From NCBI GenBank assembly GCA_015178975.1, contig WHVD01000234.1, positions 1 to 64,000 on the forward strand: a stretch of DNA of 64,000 bases, in the 5' to 3' direction. The notes under the pieces were generated by a model. The model worked only from the letters and a program-made list of their open reading frames with translations, searched no databases and was not told the origin of the DNA. A program made the translations under genes and the position numbers. Numbering within the stretch: position 1 is the first letter of the stretch; each line of letters opens with the position of its first letter. Shown piece by piece: positions 33,961 to 45,280 of the stretch. The stretch comes from Hysterangium stoloniferum. Lineage: Eukaryota > Basidiomycota > Agaricomycetes > Hysterangiales > Hysterangiaceae.

Positions 33961-34885
33961 ACCTGACGCACCAACTTGGGAGCTCCCAAATCAAGCTCGG
34001 CCTCCTTCCACTTGGGACTGATTGCTTTGGCGTTTGAGGACAGGGTGCAGGATCCTCTTGACGAGGTTTATGATCCCCTTCAGTGGACGTGACCAGCGAG
34101 AGAGCTTCTGGTTGTCGACATCCATGGACAGTTGCGGCAACTGTGATGCTTCCTCTAAATCTTCAAAGTAAATGGCATGCCCGTACCCTCTTGTCTTGTT
34201 GCATCTGTTGCATCTCTTTCTTAGTCTCCTTCTCTAGACCTTGCGTGGGTTTCGACAAGACACAGTGGGCAAACGAAAGAGTTTCTGGGACATTGTCAAC
34301 TATGAGCAGGGGCTGTAACTGCGACGGGACTGTTGGGAATTTTGTTGTTCGGCCGTCATGGTGCAGTGTTTGGCAAGGCTTATACTTTGGGCATGGCCAC
34401 AAACTCATCAATATACCTTATCGAAGGTGACGTTCAGGAAGACTTGCCCATGCTGCGTGACCCTGGTGGCAGGCTGTGCGACCCTTGCTGCGGAATTCTA
34501 TGCAAAGCCGTCAGCCTGATGTCTGGATGCCTCAGACACGATCAGTCAACTGGCTCAGGACTTAGGCAGCGGGGATCGGGAAAGCTGGCCCCTATTCAGG
34601 CCGACACGGCTGATAATGATATCCGTATCTTCCGATACTTTTACCAAACTGTGCCTCCAATTTCTCCCCATACTAGCACGGCTCCCCATGCAAACATTAT
34701 GGGTATGGATTTACCCTCAAGTGAGAAGAGCCGTATAATCCTTTATTAATTTGAAGAGTTTATTCCCCAACGGAATGGTCGATTGTCTAAGGGTGCTTAA
34801 AGGTATCCGCCAAGGTGTGATAGAAATATCGAGGTGACAGCATAGCAGTCACCAAGAAGTTGCGGGGAACCATTTTAGCTGGCGA
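33600..34885. repeat. Right arm of the large inverted repeat
   Basis: Complement of 30282-31780. It also contains the empty Tc1 target: rc of GGATTCGCCAGCTAAAATGG lies at about 34867-34887, TA at 34876-34877. Confidence 0.75.
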
Positions 34886-35834
34886 ATCCTCAATAAACAC
34901 CATGCGATCGATTGCATGCACCAGCACTACTATGACTCTGCCGATCTCCGCTTCTTCGCTAGTGCCAAGCCCGGATAAAAAGGCGGTCTACGTATTTATG
35001 AGAAGCCATTTCCCTCGATATCGGATTTTACCCGGGTAAGATGGCCTCCTTTAAAATGATTTTAGCATGCAATTGATGGCGTTTACCAGAATGAACATGC
35101 CTCAAGAGATCCACCCCCTCTTTAACAATTATGCTCAATTGCCCCACTGTTAGCTGTTTTTTAAGCAGCCTATTCCTTGTCTTTTCCCCCTCGCCTGTGT
35201 CTATGAGCGTTACAACCCCCCTTAGGTGCTCCTCCACACGTCGTGTATTGAAGAAGCACTTCCCAACCAACATGGATATCTTGGTCCCATACAGTAGCTT
35301 TGTCCCGATCCGCTCCATTGCCAGACCACAAATGTGACCGGGGCCAACTTCGACGTCCGTTGGATTACAAATGACAGGTGTGCACCACCTTGTCATGGCT
35401 TCTCTCTCAATGTCAGACATGCCTTGCCCAATTCCTGATGAATCCAGCAAACCTTGTGGCGGCTCCAGGCAAGTTGCAAAACCACGGCACTCAACGAAAA
35501 AACAGTCCGACACATTGGAGTCGATTCTTGAAACAAAAGCTTAACATACCAGTTGCTGAACCCATGAATCAAATGCGTCCTTGGTGATCGATACATGCTC
35601 GTGACCTTGTCTGTGGTAACAGAGGCCGTGACCCTCTCTATTACACGCCCATAGTCTCTGAAGTATATTCTGAAAATGACTTTCGAGGACTGTGATCCGT
35701 TGAGATTCCAGGGCAGTAGGCGAGATCAATGGGGGTAGCACTTCGGCCTGGTCAGGGTGACTCAGTACTACCTCGTAGTCGGAAAGAGAACGGTTGACAA
35801 GGTTCATAAGGCTCTTTCTATGTTTGTGAGACAC
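34801..35834 (-). pseudogene. Five-exon unknown gene, copy 5 (5' half only)
   Basis: Exon 1 ends at 35550, exon 2 is 35489-35101 (open, one extra codon), and exon 3 starts at 35045 and collapses after about 34880. The normal start codon region has been deleted: exon 1 (SDYEVVLSHPDQ) is now joined in frame to an upstream ATG at 35834 (MSHKHRKSLMNLVNRS). The intron 2 donor is GC and the acceptor altered to GGAG. Exons 4 and 5 are absent; the sequence passes into the inverted-repeat arm. Confidence 0.7.
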
Positions 35835-35939
35835 TGCTTTGAATGTAGTTCAAATTAACACTGGTCTACTAAGTCACTGGAAAAGGCCCCGCCTCCAAAG
35901 ATGGCCTTTAAACGCCGAGGGCCATAAATATTATACAAT

Positions 35940-36489
35940 AGCATTATGACTGTAAATACGGAAAATAATAAATTAGTTATCATAAATAAACTGAAAAAGA
36001 GAAAGGCTGTGACGTATGTACAAAACTGGCTTGGTTACTTTATCTGAAGATTTATGTGCATATTGACAAGGGACTTTGTACTTCGTGTTCATGCAAACAT
36101 CAGTGAGAGAACGTTTTCTTTCTATCCTTCTGCCGACGTATTGACTGGTGCAGCTGAGTTGGGCGCCACCATCCTCGGCTTTCACTCTTCATTCTTTTTA
36201 TTAAAAAAGAAATAGATTGGGTTCCACTTCCATTAAGAGTGAAGACGGAAAAGGAGGAGTAAACACGTTTATGATGAAGCCAGGTGAAAAAAGTGATTCC
36301 GCCAGCTTCTCTTTCCTGCCAATGTGCATTTGCCTGGCAGCTCATCGTGTGTCGTTTATAAAATTTGACCTTGTCAGAACTTGTTCACCCATTTCATTTC
36401 CCTGGACATCATGATCTGAGCGACTTCAATGATGTCATGTTTTGCCTGTTCTTCCATATTAATCACTGTCCTTATTTTCCATATTTTGT
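35940..36489 (-). pseudogene. Membrane-frame relic and spacer
   Basis: Same as 5430-6024. A shifted frame (ERKRSLTDVCMNTKYKVP) is partly kept. Confidence 0.45.
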
Positions 36490-36600
36490 AAGTCTGTCGA
36501 TGATCATTTCTTTTGTCGAGCGGCAATGGAGTTGTATGGTGCCGTTTTCAATTGAATGTTGAATAAAGTGGTATTTGACTTCGATGTGTTTCATTAGCAA
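36490..36600 (-). pseudogene. Copia RNase H tail fragment
   Basis: Reads MKHIEVKYHFIQHSIENGTIQLH then STKEMIIDRL on the minus strand, the C-terminal RNase H motif of copia elements. The rest is missing. Confidence 0.65.
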
Positions 36601-37165
36601 TGAAGTGCAGGAACCAAATGCTGAAGACAGGTCTGTTTGCGTGCTTGTACCGGACAACACTTTCTAATTAGTGGCTTCATCGTCATCATCGATGAAGGAA
36701 GATTCTGTAAATAGTAGAATAGTTGAGTAATATATGATGAAAAGTAAAAATAACTGACACGAAACCGGGACCATATACTCAGATCCATCATCACCAGCAG
36801 TTTGTGACTTGGGGTGGATGGTGATATTCGTCTTGGGACTGACGTGGAACGTCTCATCATTGGGTCCTGCTCAAATTAAGTCCAGTAAGTATATGATGAC
36901 ATCAGTTAAATGATGTCAGACAAACCTTGCACAATGCGCTTGCGAATGATCCCGTCAATAGAAATCCATCCAGCATGAGGGGGTCCAAGATCGAGCCCCT
37001 TCCCCCTTTCTTCCCATGAGATACATGGGGTATAGTCCCGATCTTCATTGGCGCCTTTGACATTACCGTCATCCACATGCACAATATCATGACCGGCAGT
37101 TTGTGACTTGGGGCGGAAGGTGGTATTCGCCTTGGGAATGATGTGGGGATGGAGTGTCCCAGCAT
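36600..37165 (-). pseudogene. HPH-module gene fragment, two modules
   Basis: Minus-strand counterpart of 44034-44560. Module 1 (37165-36902) gives the HPHIIPKAN-type segment and CMWMTVMSK in alternative frames; module 2 (36870-36600) gives the second, shorter repeat of the same motif and a DDDEATN-type acidic piece. Frames are disrupted. Unknown function. Confidence 0.4.
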
Positions 37166-37479
37166 TGGGTCCTGCTTAAATTAAGTCAGGATGCCATCAA
37201 TTAAATGACATTGGACAAATCTTGCCCAATGCGCTGGGCGAATGATCCCGTGAACAGTGATCCATCCAGCAGGAGGGGGCCATATTCTCTAAGGATGACT
37301 CCCAAGCGCAACTACTACAGTGGATGGTGGTTGTACCAAGAGTGTTGAGAAGAAAAGGAAGCCCGACAGATGATAATGACTGTGGATGGGAAGGAAATGA
37401 GATGGAAGATGCCGAGCTTGATTTGGGTTCATAAGCACGCACGTCGAGTGGATGCAGCCACCATTCAATCCGCATAACC

Positions 37480-37890
37480 CTACACTCACACATCAGTTCG
37501 AAGCAACGACACACATTTGCGCTCATTTCGACCATAGTGCAGACGTTCGGAGGCTTTTCCCAGATGCCCGAAAGCATGTATATGGCTACACATTCGTCGT
37601 TCTTCGCTATGGTCGGTGTGGCGGAGTAGCTTTGGCAGCTGTGTAATGCACTGGGTAGCGTTTTGGGGGTGTTTGAGATGATTCGGTGGTTGCGTGGCTC
37701 ATTGCGGGCCAGCCAGTGAATGACGGCGGAATATCCGATGGATTCAGTTAGTACCACCTCGCCACGTACGCCAGGTAGCCCCTCTCCAAACCCTAACGCC
37801 CCAAAACCGTCTGAAACGCCGCTCATCATCCTCCTCCTCACACTGTGTAGCATTCCCTTCGTCATGCACCGTCTCATTCGCAGCCACCTG
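37480..37890 (+). pseudogene. PEX13: PEX13 fragment, copy C
   Basis: Same span of PEX13 as copy A: THQFEATTH, then in a shifted frame the SSFFAMVGVAE segment followed by TAG where copy A has CAG, then NALGSVLGVFEMIRWLR with a one-base deletion in the following Gly-Leu codons, and the NPNAPKPSETPLIILLL-type linker and hydrophobic segment. It ends at the same breakpoint into the E block as copy A, so capture and truncation of PEX13 came before the segmental duplication. Confidence 0.7.
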
Positions 37891-38469
37891 CTTGCCCCCG
37901 AATGTCGATGGGACTGATTGCTTTGGCATTTGAGGGCATGGTGCAGAATCCTCTTGCAGAGGCTTACGATCCCGTTCAGTGGAAGAGCTGTTGTCAACAT
38001 CCGTGAGCGGTTGTGGCAACTGTGATGCTTCCTCTGGGTATTAAAGGTAAATGGCATGCCTGTACTTCTTGCCTTGTGGCATCCGTTCCATCTCTCTGTT
38101 CTCTGGACTTTACACGGGTTTCGAGACAGGCTGGTTAAACGAAAGAGCTTCTGGGACGCTGTCCACTATGAGAAGGTGCTGTAACTGCAACGGGAATTTC
38201 GGATATTGAATTGCTCGGCTGTCATAGTAGTTTTTGGGAAGGCTTAGGCTTTGGGCATAGCCTCAACTCGTTATCGAAAGCGACGCGCGGTAAGACTTGC
38301 CCAAGGACAGAAATAAAGAAAAATGTTAGTCAGTTTCAATAGCATGAATTAAACGCGTCAACCAAAACGGAAATCATATGGGTCGGTGGCCTTGTCGGCA
38401 GAGAACTGTAGCTTGCCAGCGTCTGTGCAGGCTTGCATGCTGCGTGGGCAGGGAGTGTGACCTTCGGCA

Positions 38470-38575
38470 GGCAGTGTACCCGTGGCAGTGTGACCCCCGT
38501 GGCAATGTGACCCCCGTGGCAGTGTGACCCGTGTGGCAGTGTGACCCGCGTGGCAGTGTGACCCGCTGTGAGTGC
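38470..38575. repeat. 17-bp minisatellite, short allele
   Basis: Five to six degenerate units of the array found at 1685-1862. Confidence 0.85.
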
Positions 38576-39118
38576 CGTCAGCCTGATGCCTGGGTGCCCC
38601 ATCCAAGACCAGTCGGCTGTCATGACTTCGAATTTGTAAACATACTCTTCTTACCCAGGAGTCGATTTAAATCCGTAAGAGTTCCATGAGAAGCACGGAT
38701 CGAGAAAACCGGAACCTAGTCTAGCCCGTCGACCTGGTCAGGAATTTCGGTTTTTTCCGATACTTCTCAACTTCAAGTTTCTCTGGGTACTAGCCGGGGT
38801 CTCCGCGGAGACCTTGTAGGTATGTATTCACTTTTGGAAAGTGATCGATTGTTGTAATAATAATCCTTTATGAATTTGAAGAGTTTATTCCCCATGGGAG
38901 GGTTATCTCAGTGTTCTGCTGGAGAACAGGTGCAAGAAGACAAGATTTGAAGTTATCGGAGTAGCAATCTCTTTCTGGAATCATCGTTTGAGCCCTTTAA
39001 AAACTGAGGAAATTATCCTCCGGATATCATACTTTGTATTACTCGTCGAAGAATCTTAAGCTACATCGAACATCATTCAGGTAATGAAAAAATATGTTAG
39101 CCATATGTAACAGTCTAG

Positions 39119-41021
39119 TCACACAGCCGTCCGTGCCTCTTCACAAGGGATACGTAGTTTGTGTTGGAACTTGGGAGAGACCCCTACAAACGGAGTCGCA
39201 AGCAGACAGAGGAGGTAATGTACGTCGTTCATCAAAAAGCTCAGGCTCATCGCCAAACTCTCTTCCTTGGGCACATAGACAATCCTCTCAAAAAAGGCCA
39301 GGAACCCGTGGAAAGCAGGGATTGCGCTATCCGCTTGCACTGCCCTGCACACAATTTCGGGTTCTAGAGATTGTGAAATTAACGACGATGAGCCCCTTAT
39401 TAGCCTCGAGGCGCCATCAAACACTGAATTGTCTGCTTTCGGGCGTTGAATTAGTATTCTGATAGCCGAATCATTTTGAGACGACCGGTCTGCGATGGTG
39501 TAACTGCGGACTCACTGCAGCATTTTAACCCCGATGGAAGCAATGATATTAATTCGATCAATGTTTTCTGCCAGCAATGTGCCATCCTTAAATAATCCAT
39601 CGAGTTCATTTATAATGCATTTATAAGCGATGTAACGAGAAGAGCCGGCACACGCAAATGAATCGATCTTGGTCTGTAAAAGGTCAAGGGCAATATTCAA
39701 TAGAGTTCCATAAATGCTGCGGAGCCAAGGATCCAGTGTGAAACAGCAAGAGAAAATCGATGTTCCCTGGCGAATCAGATCCATGTGTCCAGGTTGGCTT
39801 CGATCGTATCTGCATATTTCCCATTTCGACCATTCTTCAAAAACAGCAACGGTAAAACGTACGACATCATCCAAAATTTGAAATAGTTTTTAATGACAAT
39901 GAGGTCCTCATGTGACAGGCGCTGTACGTCCTGCACCTCTTGAATAATGCGGCAGACCGGGTAGTAATAATAGAATATTGTAAACTGGTGAGGGTGGCAG
40001 CCGATGGGCTACAGAGATATTCGCCAAGGTGTGAGATGAATATCGAGGCGAGAACATAGCAGTCACCAGGAAGTTTCGACCGGGCCAGGGCAGTGAAGAG
40101 CACATGAACCATGTTCCCCGACGCATCCTCAATACCCTCCGTGAAATCAATTACATTCGCCATCCGTAAAATGACTCTGCCAATCTTCGCTTCTTCGCTA
40201 GTACCACAACGTGATGTAAAGGCGGTATAGGTGTTCAGAAGAAGCCATGTCGCCCGATATCGGATTTTACGCAGGTAAGATGGTCACATTAAAGTAATTT
40301 CAGCATGCTATTAATGGCCTTCATCAGAAGCGAACATGCCTCAAGAGATCCACCCCCTCTTTAACGATTCTGTTCAATTGCCGCACAGTTAGCTGTTTGT
40401 TAAGCAGTCTAGTCGTCGTCATTTCCTCGCGTGCGTACATGAGCCTTCGGGTAATTCTTTGGTACTCCTCCACACGGCGCGTGTTGAAGAAGCACCTTAA
40501 AACCAAATGGATACGGTGATGCCGTGCAGTACCTCCGTCCCGAGCTGCTCCATTGCTAGACCACAAAGGTAACCGGGGCCGATTTCGACTCCCGTTGTAT
40601 TACGAATAACAGGTTCCACCCAACTATTCATAGCGTCTCTCTCAATGTCGGAAATTCCTTCCTCAATCCCTGCTGATTCCAGCAAGCCTCGCGGCGGTTC
40701 TACGCCAGCTGCAACATCAGGGCACTAAGCGGGAAAAAAGTCCGACACATGGGAGTCGATCCTCGAAACAAAATATCAACATACCCGCGATCCAACCAAT
40801 GAATCAAGTGCGTCCTTGCTGATCGATATATGGTCGTCATGGCCTGGTCTGTGGTAACAGAGGCCGTGACCCTCAACATTACACGCCCATTGTCTCTGGA
40901 GTATGCCCCGAAATTGAGTTTCGAAGACTGCGATCCGTTGAGATTTCAGGGCAGCAGGCGACATAAATGGGAGTAGCTCTTCGACAGGGTCAGGTTGATT
41001 GGGTACTACGTTGTCAGACAT
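39119..41021 (-). pseudogene. Five-exon unknown gene, copy 6 (broken)
   Basis: Exons 41021-40785, 40724-40340, 40284-39863, 39809-39516, 39458-39119. Exon 2 lost one T near 40503 (frame splits after VSIW). The intron 2 acceptor has changed from GAAG to TGTG, removing AG. Exon 3 lost one base near 39957. Exon 4 is open and keeps the 11 nt that copy 1 has lost (KCIINELDGLFKDG). Exon 5 shifts near its end (PKFQHKLRIPCEEARTAV). It is the closest relative of copy 1, as expected from the segmental duplication. Unknown function. Confidence 0.75.
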
Positions 41022-41039
41022 GGGGAACGTGATATATAG

Positions 41040-41799
41040 AGAAGAGGCGTTTCACAAGAATGGAAAGAGAATCGTTGACAAGGATCATCTGGTTTCGTCT
41101 ATGCTGTGAGACACTGCCTTTAATTTAGTTTAAATTGCCAATGAACACTGGTCTACTAAGTCACTGCCCCGCATCGTCAAGAGTCATAATATTGCATTAT
41201 GACAACTGTAAATACAGAAAATAATACATTAATTATAATAAATAAAGTGAAAAAGAAACAAGCTGTGAAGTACAAAGCTGTTCTCTGTATCTGAATATTT
41301 CCGCGCATATCGACAAGGGACTTTGTACTTCGTGTTCATGCAAACATCAGTGAGAGAACCTTTTCTTTCTATCCTTCTGGCGAGTACCGAGTGGTGTAGC
41401 CGAGTTGCGCTCCGCCATCCTCCGGTCTTTCACTTTTCATTCTTTTTATCAAAAAAGAAATATAATGGTCTACAGTTCCATTAAAAGTAAAGACAGAAGA
41501 CGGAGGAGTAAGAACGCTTATGATGAAGCCACATGAAAAGGTAATTACGCCAGCATCTTGGCTGAAAGCCCACCCGCTGTTGTTTTTAAAATTGGAGCTT
41601 GTTAGCACTCGTCCACCTATTTCATTTGCATAGACATTATGATCTGAGCGACGTCAATTATGTCATATTTTCGGGAAACTCTTTATACCCCGTTTCTTCC
41701 ATAGTTATCCCTATCCATATTTTCCATATTCTCACAACCCATACATATTATCGCGACCCATATCTCTCACGTTATCACTATTCCTATGCCCCGTGAAAA
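41040..41799 (-). pseudogene. Membrane-frame relic and spacer
   Basis: Same as 5430-6024, in the same order. No intact frame. Confidence 0.4.
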
Positions 41800-42810
41800 T
41801 AGACTCACAGATGAGCAGAAGGAAATAGACCAAGACGATGCGTATAATAAATGTGTGTCGATAATGATTTTGTAAATATGTCGACGATCATTTTTTTTGT
41901 CGAGCGATAATGGTGTTGTATAGTGTTGTTTTCAATTAAATGCCGAATAAAGTGATATTTGACTTCATGTGTTTCATTCGGTGCAGCGGACATTGATTAG
42001 AAGTGAACGCTATCATTCCTTGATTGTCGTCTAACATAGGCATAGGATCTTCATATATGATATTGAGTTCTTCGAAGAAGTGTCTTATCCATATGACTTC
42101 GCGAGGGCTTCTGAAAGTGCCACGGGATTATCTGGATGACCAAGACACAGGTTCCGCTCCAAGAAAGATTGTGTATCCTCTCGTCGATCACCTATCCTCA
42201 CGATCCCCTGCAAATCCCCATCTGAATATCTCTGTAAGTACCGATTTCCTCCTACACGTAATTCTTGCTCTAGTCGTAAACGGATATTCATTTGGCGAGA
42301 TTCCAATCGGCAAGAGCAGGATTAGATGAATACTGAGATAGTATATTGACTGAATAAGCGATAAAGAACACGATAGGACAGCTGTGAACATAAGACTTCC
42401 AATAACCTCTCGTTTAGTTGTCTCTTGTTTTTCCTCACGAGTTTCTAACCGTGCGATGGAACTAAAATCAATTCCAAGTGAGATAGGAGATCACGTTGGT
42501 TTGGAATTCAGTATGTTGTATTTTCCCGGGATATAGGGAGATATAAACCGATTTAGACTTCGCGTCATACCAGATACTCATCCACAAATCCAGTGAGCCT
42601 CACCGTCGCTCGAAATTCCAAATTGATCACCAATTGCACCCCCTGGCCCCAGCAGAAGCCGATCCTCATCTCCCACTGATGTTGCATCGTCCACCCAGAA
42701 ACCCACTACAGCCCAAATTCCATCTTCCCACATCTTAAAATACTGCGATGTCATAACCTTAACATGTTCAATTAAGTTCCCTTGGCCATTAAATCATATA
42801 GAGTTTTTGG
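41800..42810 (-). pseudogene. Ty1/copia relic (RT and RNase H)
   Basis: Minus-strand RNase H pieces: GFAGDREDR near 42190, a chopped version of the SDxDFAGDxxDRRSTSG motif, and VKYHFIRHLIENNTIQHHYRSTKKMIVDI at 41880-41990. The RT segment from 42790 matches 6840-7080. Many frame breaks. Counterpart of 6025-7085. Confidence 0.65.
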
Positions 42811-42839
42811 CAATTTATTTCCAGGGAATAAGCTGCCAG

Positions 42840-43352
42840 TGGACTACTGGATCATAGAACGAGGAGGCTGCAGATGGGTGGAGGTGGGGCGGGCCGAACT
42901 TTGGTACTGTTGTGACAGGAGATAGGAAGAATGATAATATGGAAAATATAGATAGTGATAAATATGCAAGAAAAGGGCTAAGGATTTTGCTGAAAACATG
43001 GGATAAATGAGGTCGCTCAGATCATGATGTCCATGTAAATGAAATAGTGTACAAGTTCTAACACGATCCAATGGATAAACAATGGAGGATGAACGTCCAG
43101 CCAAATGTAAATTGGCAGGAAGGAGAAGCTGGCGTAATTACTTTGTTCATCTGACTCCATCATAAGCCACCAGGCTCCAACTCCATGCTGTGATGTTTCA
43201 AAAATTGTTATACTACGAGTCCGTCAGGAAGAAAGTCCGAGTGTCAGGTTTACCTAACAGACGTGATTCTCACGACGAAGTTGATTCATTTTTCATAATA
43301 AACTTGAGCACCTTCGCCTCGGCTGCTGATACATCATAGGATTGGTCACCTC
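42840..43352. repeat. Inverted spacer and unassigned sequence
   Basis: 42850-43110 is the spacer of 5770-6020 in inverted orientation. 43110-43352 has no recognisable gene. Confidence 0.45.
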
Positions 43353-43796
43353 TTGTCAACAAATACTCATCCATCACAAGTTCACGGCGGCCAGGGGTAC
43401 TCTTGTAGTTTGATATTGCACTGGATCTGGACTAAACTACTGTATGATACTAAGACAGCTATTTTATTGAACAGTGCTATACATGACATAGAGGGGGAAT
43501 CCGGACGGTGCACAACTGATCCGCACCACTCGGGCACTGTGCGTTATATCGGCAGCAGGATACAAAGAAAAGGTTCTTTCACTGATGTCTGCAATATATA
43601 CATGGAACGTGTTCACGAAACATTGTTTCAAAGTCCCAAGCTTGTCGATATGCACGCGAATCTTGAGATAAAGAGAACCGACGAGTTTTTGACATATTTC
43701 ACAGCCTTTCTCTTTTTCAGGTTACTTATCATAATTAGCGTATTGTTTTCTATATTTCCAGTGTATCATATCATATTTATGGCACTTGGCATTTAA
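43353..43796 (+). CDS. Chimeric ORF: exon 2 scrap joined to a membrane frame
   Basis: 147 codons from 43353. Residues around 13-40 (GYSCSLILHWIWTKLLYDTK) derive from exon 2 of the five-exon family (GYFCGLALERIGTKLLYGTK at 4850 and elsewhere). From residue 45 it becomes the spacer frame: DIEGESGRCTT, QRKGSFTDVCNIYMERVHE, MHANLEIKRTDEFLTYFTAF, and a hydrophobic C-terminus (LLIIISVLFSIFPVYHIIFMAL, shown to here) that would be one membrane helix. The other copies of this frame, all minus strand, are broken. Whether it is expressed is unknown; an open frame of this length by chance is possible but the match to decayed relatives argues it was coding. Confidence 0.4.
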   Translation: MSTNTHPSQVHGGQGYSCSLILHWIWTKLLYDTKTAILLNSAIHDIEGESGRCTTDPHHSGTVRYIGSRIQRKGSFTDVCNIYMERVHETLFQSPKLVDMHANLEIKRTDEFLTYFTAFLFFRLLIIISVLFSIFPVYHIIFMALGI

Positions 43797-43970
43797 AGGC
43801 CATCTTTGGAGGCGGGGCCTTTCCAGTGATTTCGTAGACCAGTGTTAATTGGCAATTTGAACCACATCCAAAGCGGTGTGTCACAAAAATAGAAGAAACC
43901 AGATGAACCTTGTCAACGGTTCTCTTTTCCGTTCTTGTGACACGCCTCTTGTCTGTGTCTCGTGTTCCCC

Positions 43971-44560
43971 ATGTCTGACCACAAGGTAGTGCCCAGTCAC
44001 CCTGACCATGTCGAAGAACCACCTCCATCGAGGGCTACGCAATGCTGGGACGCTCCATCCCCACATCATTCCCAAGGCGAATACCACCTTCCGCCCCAAG
44101 TCACAAACTGCCGGTCATGATATTGTGCATGTGGATGACGGTAATGTCAAAGACGCCAATGAAGATCCGGACTATACCCCACGTATCTCGTGGGAAGAAA
44201 GGGGGAAGGGGCTCAATCTTGGAGAGTATGGCCCCCTCATGCTGGATGGATTGATATTGACGGAATCATTTGCCCAGCGCATTGTGCAAGGTTTTTCCGA
44301 TGTCATTTAACTAATGTCATCATATATTTACTGGACTTAATTTGAGCAGGACCCAACGATGATGCGTTCCACATCAGTCCCAAGACGAATACCACCATCC
44401 ACCCCAAGTCACAAACTGCCGGTGATGATGGATCGGAGTATATGGTACCGGTTTCGTGTCGTTTATTTTTACTTTTCATATATTACTTAACTATCGTACT
44501 ATTTACAGAATCTTCCTTCACCGAAGACGATGATGAAGCCACTGATCAGAAACTGTTGGC
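43971..44560 (+). pseudogene. Exon 1 start fused to HPH modules
   Basis: Starts with the five-exon family ATG (MSDHKVVPSHPDHVEEPPP), then breaks into the HPH module. An overlapping frame at 44008-44310 reads HPHIIPKANTTFRPKSQTAGHDIVHVDDGN and GEYGPLMLDG. A second, shorter module (HISPKTNTTIHPKSQTAGDDGSEY) lies at 44350-44450 after a probable intron with an AACTAAT branch-like motif, and an acidic stretch (SSFTEDDDEATDQKLL) at 44510-44560. The internal repetition of the module looks genuine, but exon phases do not join cleanly, so I treat it as decayed. Unknown function. Confidence 0.4.
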
Positions 44561-45280
44561 CTGTATGAGCATGCAGACAGACCTGTCTCCAGCATTGGTT
44601 CCTGCACTTCATTGCTTTGCAGGGATCTACAAAAACTCATCAAAATCCGCAATAATTGCAGATATGCCTGTGATAGCGTTGCTCCCGCTTGTCCCATTCG
44701 TTCACCATGTTGTGTCTTGCCAACTCGACCCCCCACACGTTAGCGCTAGCGCTACCACCGCGATGAACAGTGAAGGGATCAATAACCATGGATACGGACA
44801 AGGTAGTGACTCCTTTATCCTAAAGTGTCATTAGGGAAATTAATATTTTGTGCAAATATTGAAGTCTATGTAGACATGTTGTATAGGGGCATCTGGGCGA
44901 CTCATCATCTAGTATGCAGTACGTTGCACCACTCGTTTCTCTCATACGTCCTTAACCTTCATCAAATTCAGGATTTTCCCTCACGCGATCGGACTGGGCA
45001 CGGTGCGCTTGCAGGACGAGCTCATGAGCAGCCTGGATCCTGTGCCGAGGCCAAAGTCTTCACCTCCTGACTTCTCTGAATTCAAATATCAAGAAATATC
45101 TCGTTAGTTGTGACTTATTTTAATACCACAAGAAATGAACTGAAGACCACCCTAGCACCATGTTAAAATTAAAGCGCAGGTATGCGTCAGTACGTCGTGG
45201 ACGCGAACAAAAAGCGTTAGTATTAGTAAGCACCTGTACAGTATTTACTTATTGAAGTACAAGTTTTATTAAAAAGACAA
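44561..45280 (+). other. Open segments, no firm gene
   Basis: 44442-44834 is open (MSMQTDLSPALVPALHC, then SVVSCQL-type text); 44973-45108 reads IFPHAIGLGTVRLQDELMSS and PKSSPPDFSEFKYQEIS. They may be exons of the gene that continues at 45281, but I could not fix the splice sites. Confidence 0.25.

Larger units (their letters stand above)
37190..42810. repeat. Segmental duplication, right copy
   Basis: Direct counterpart of 385-7085, see that entry. The shared junctions show the two are products of one duplication followed by loss or gain of the second E/D unit. Confidence 0.8.
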
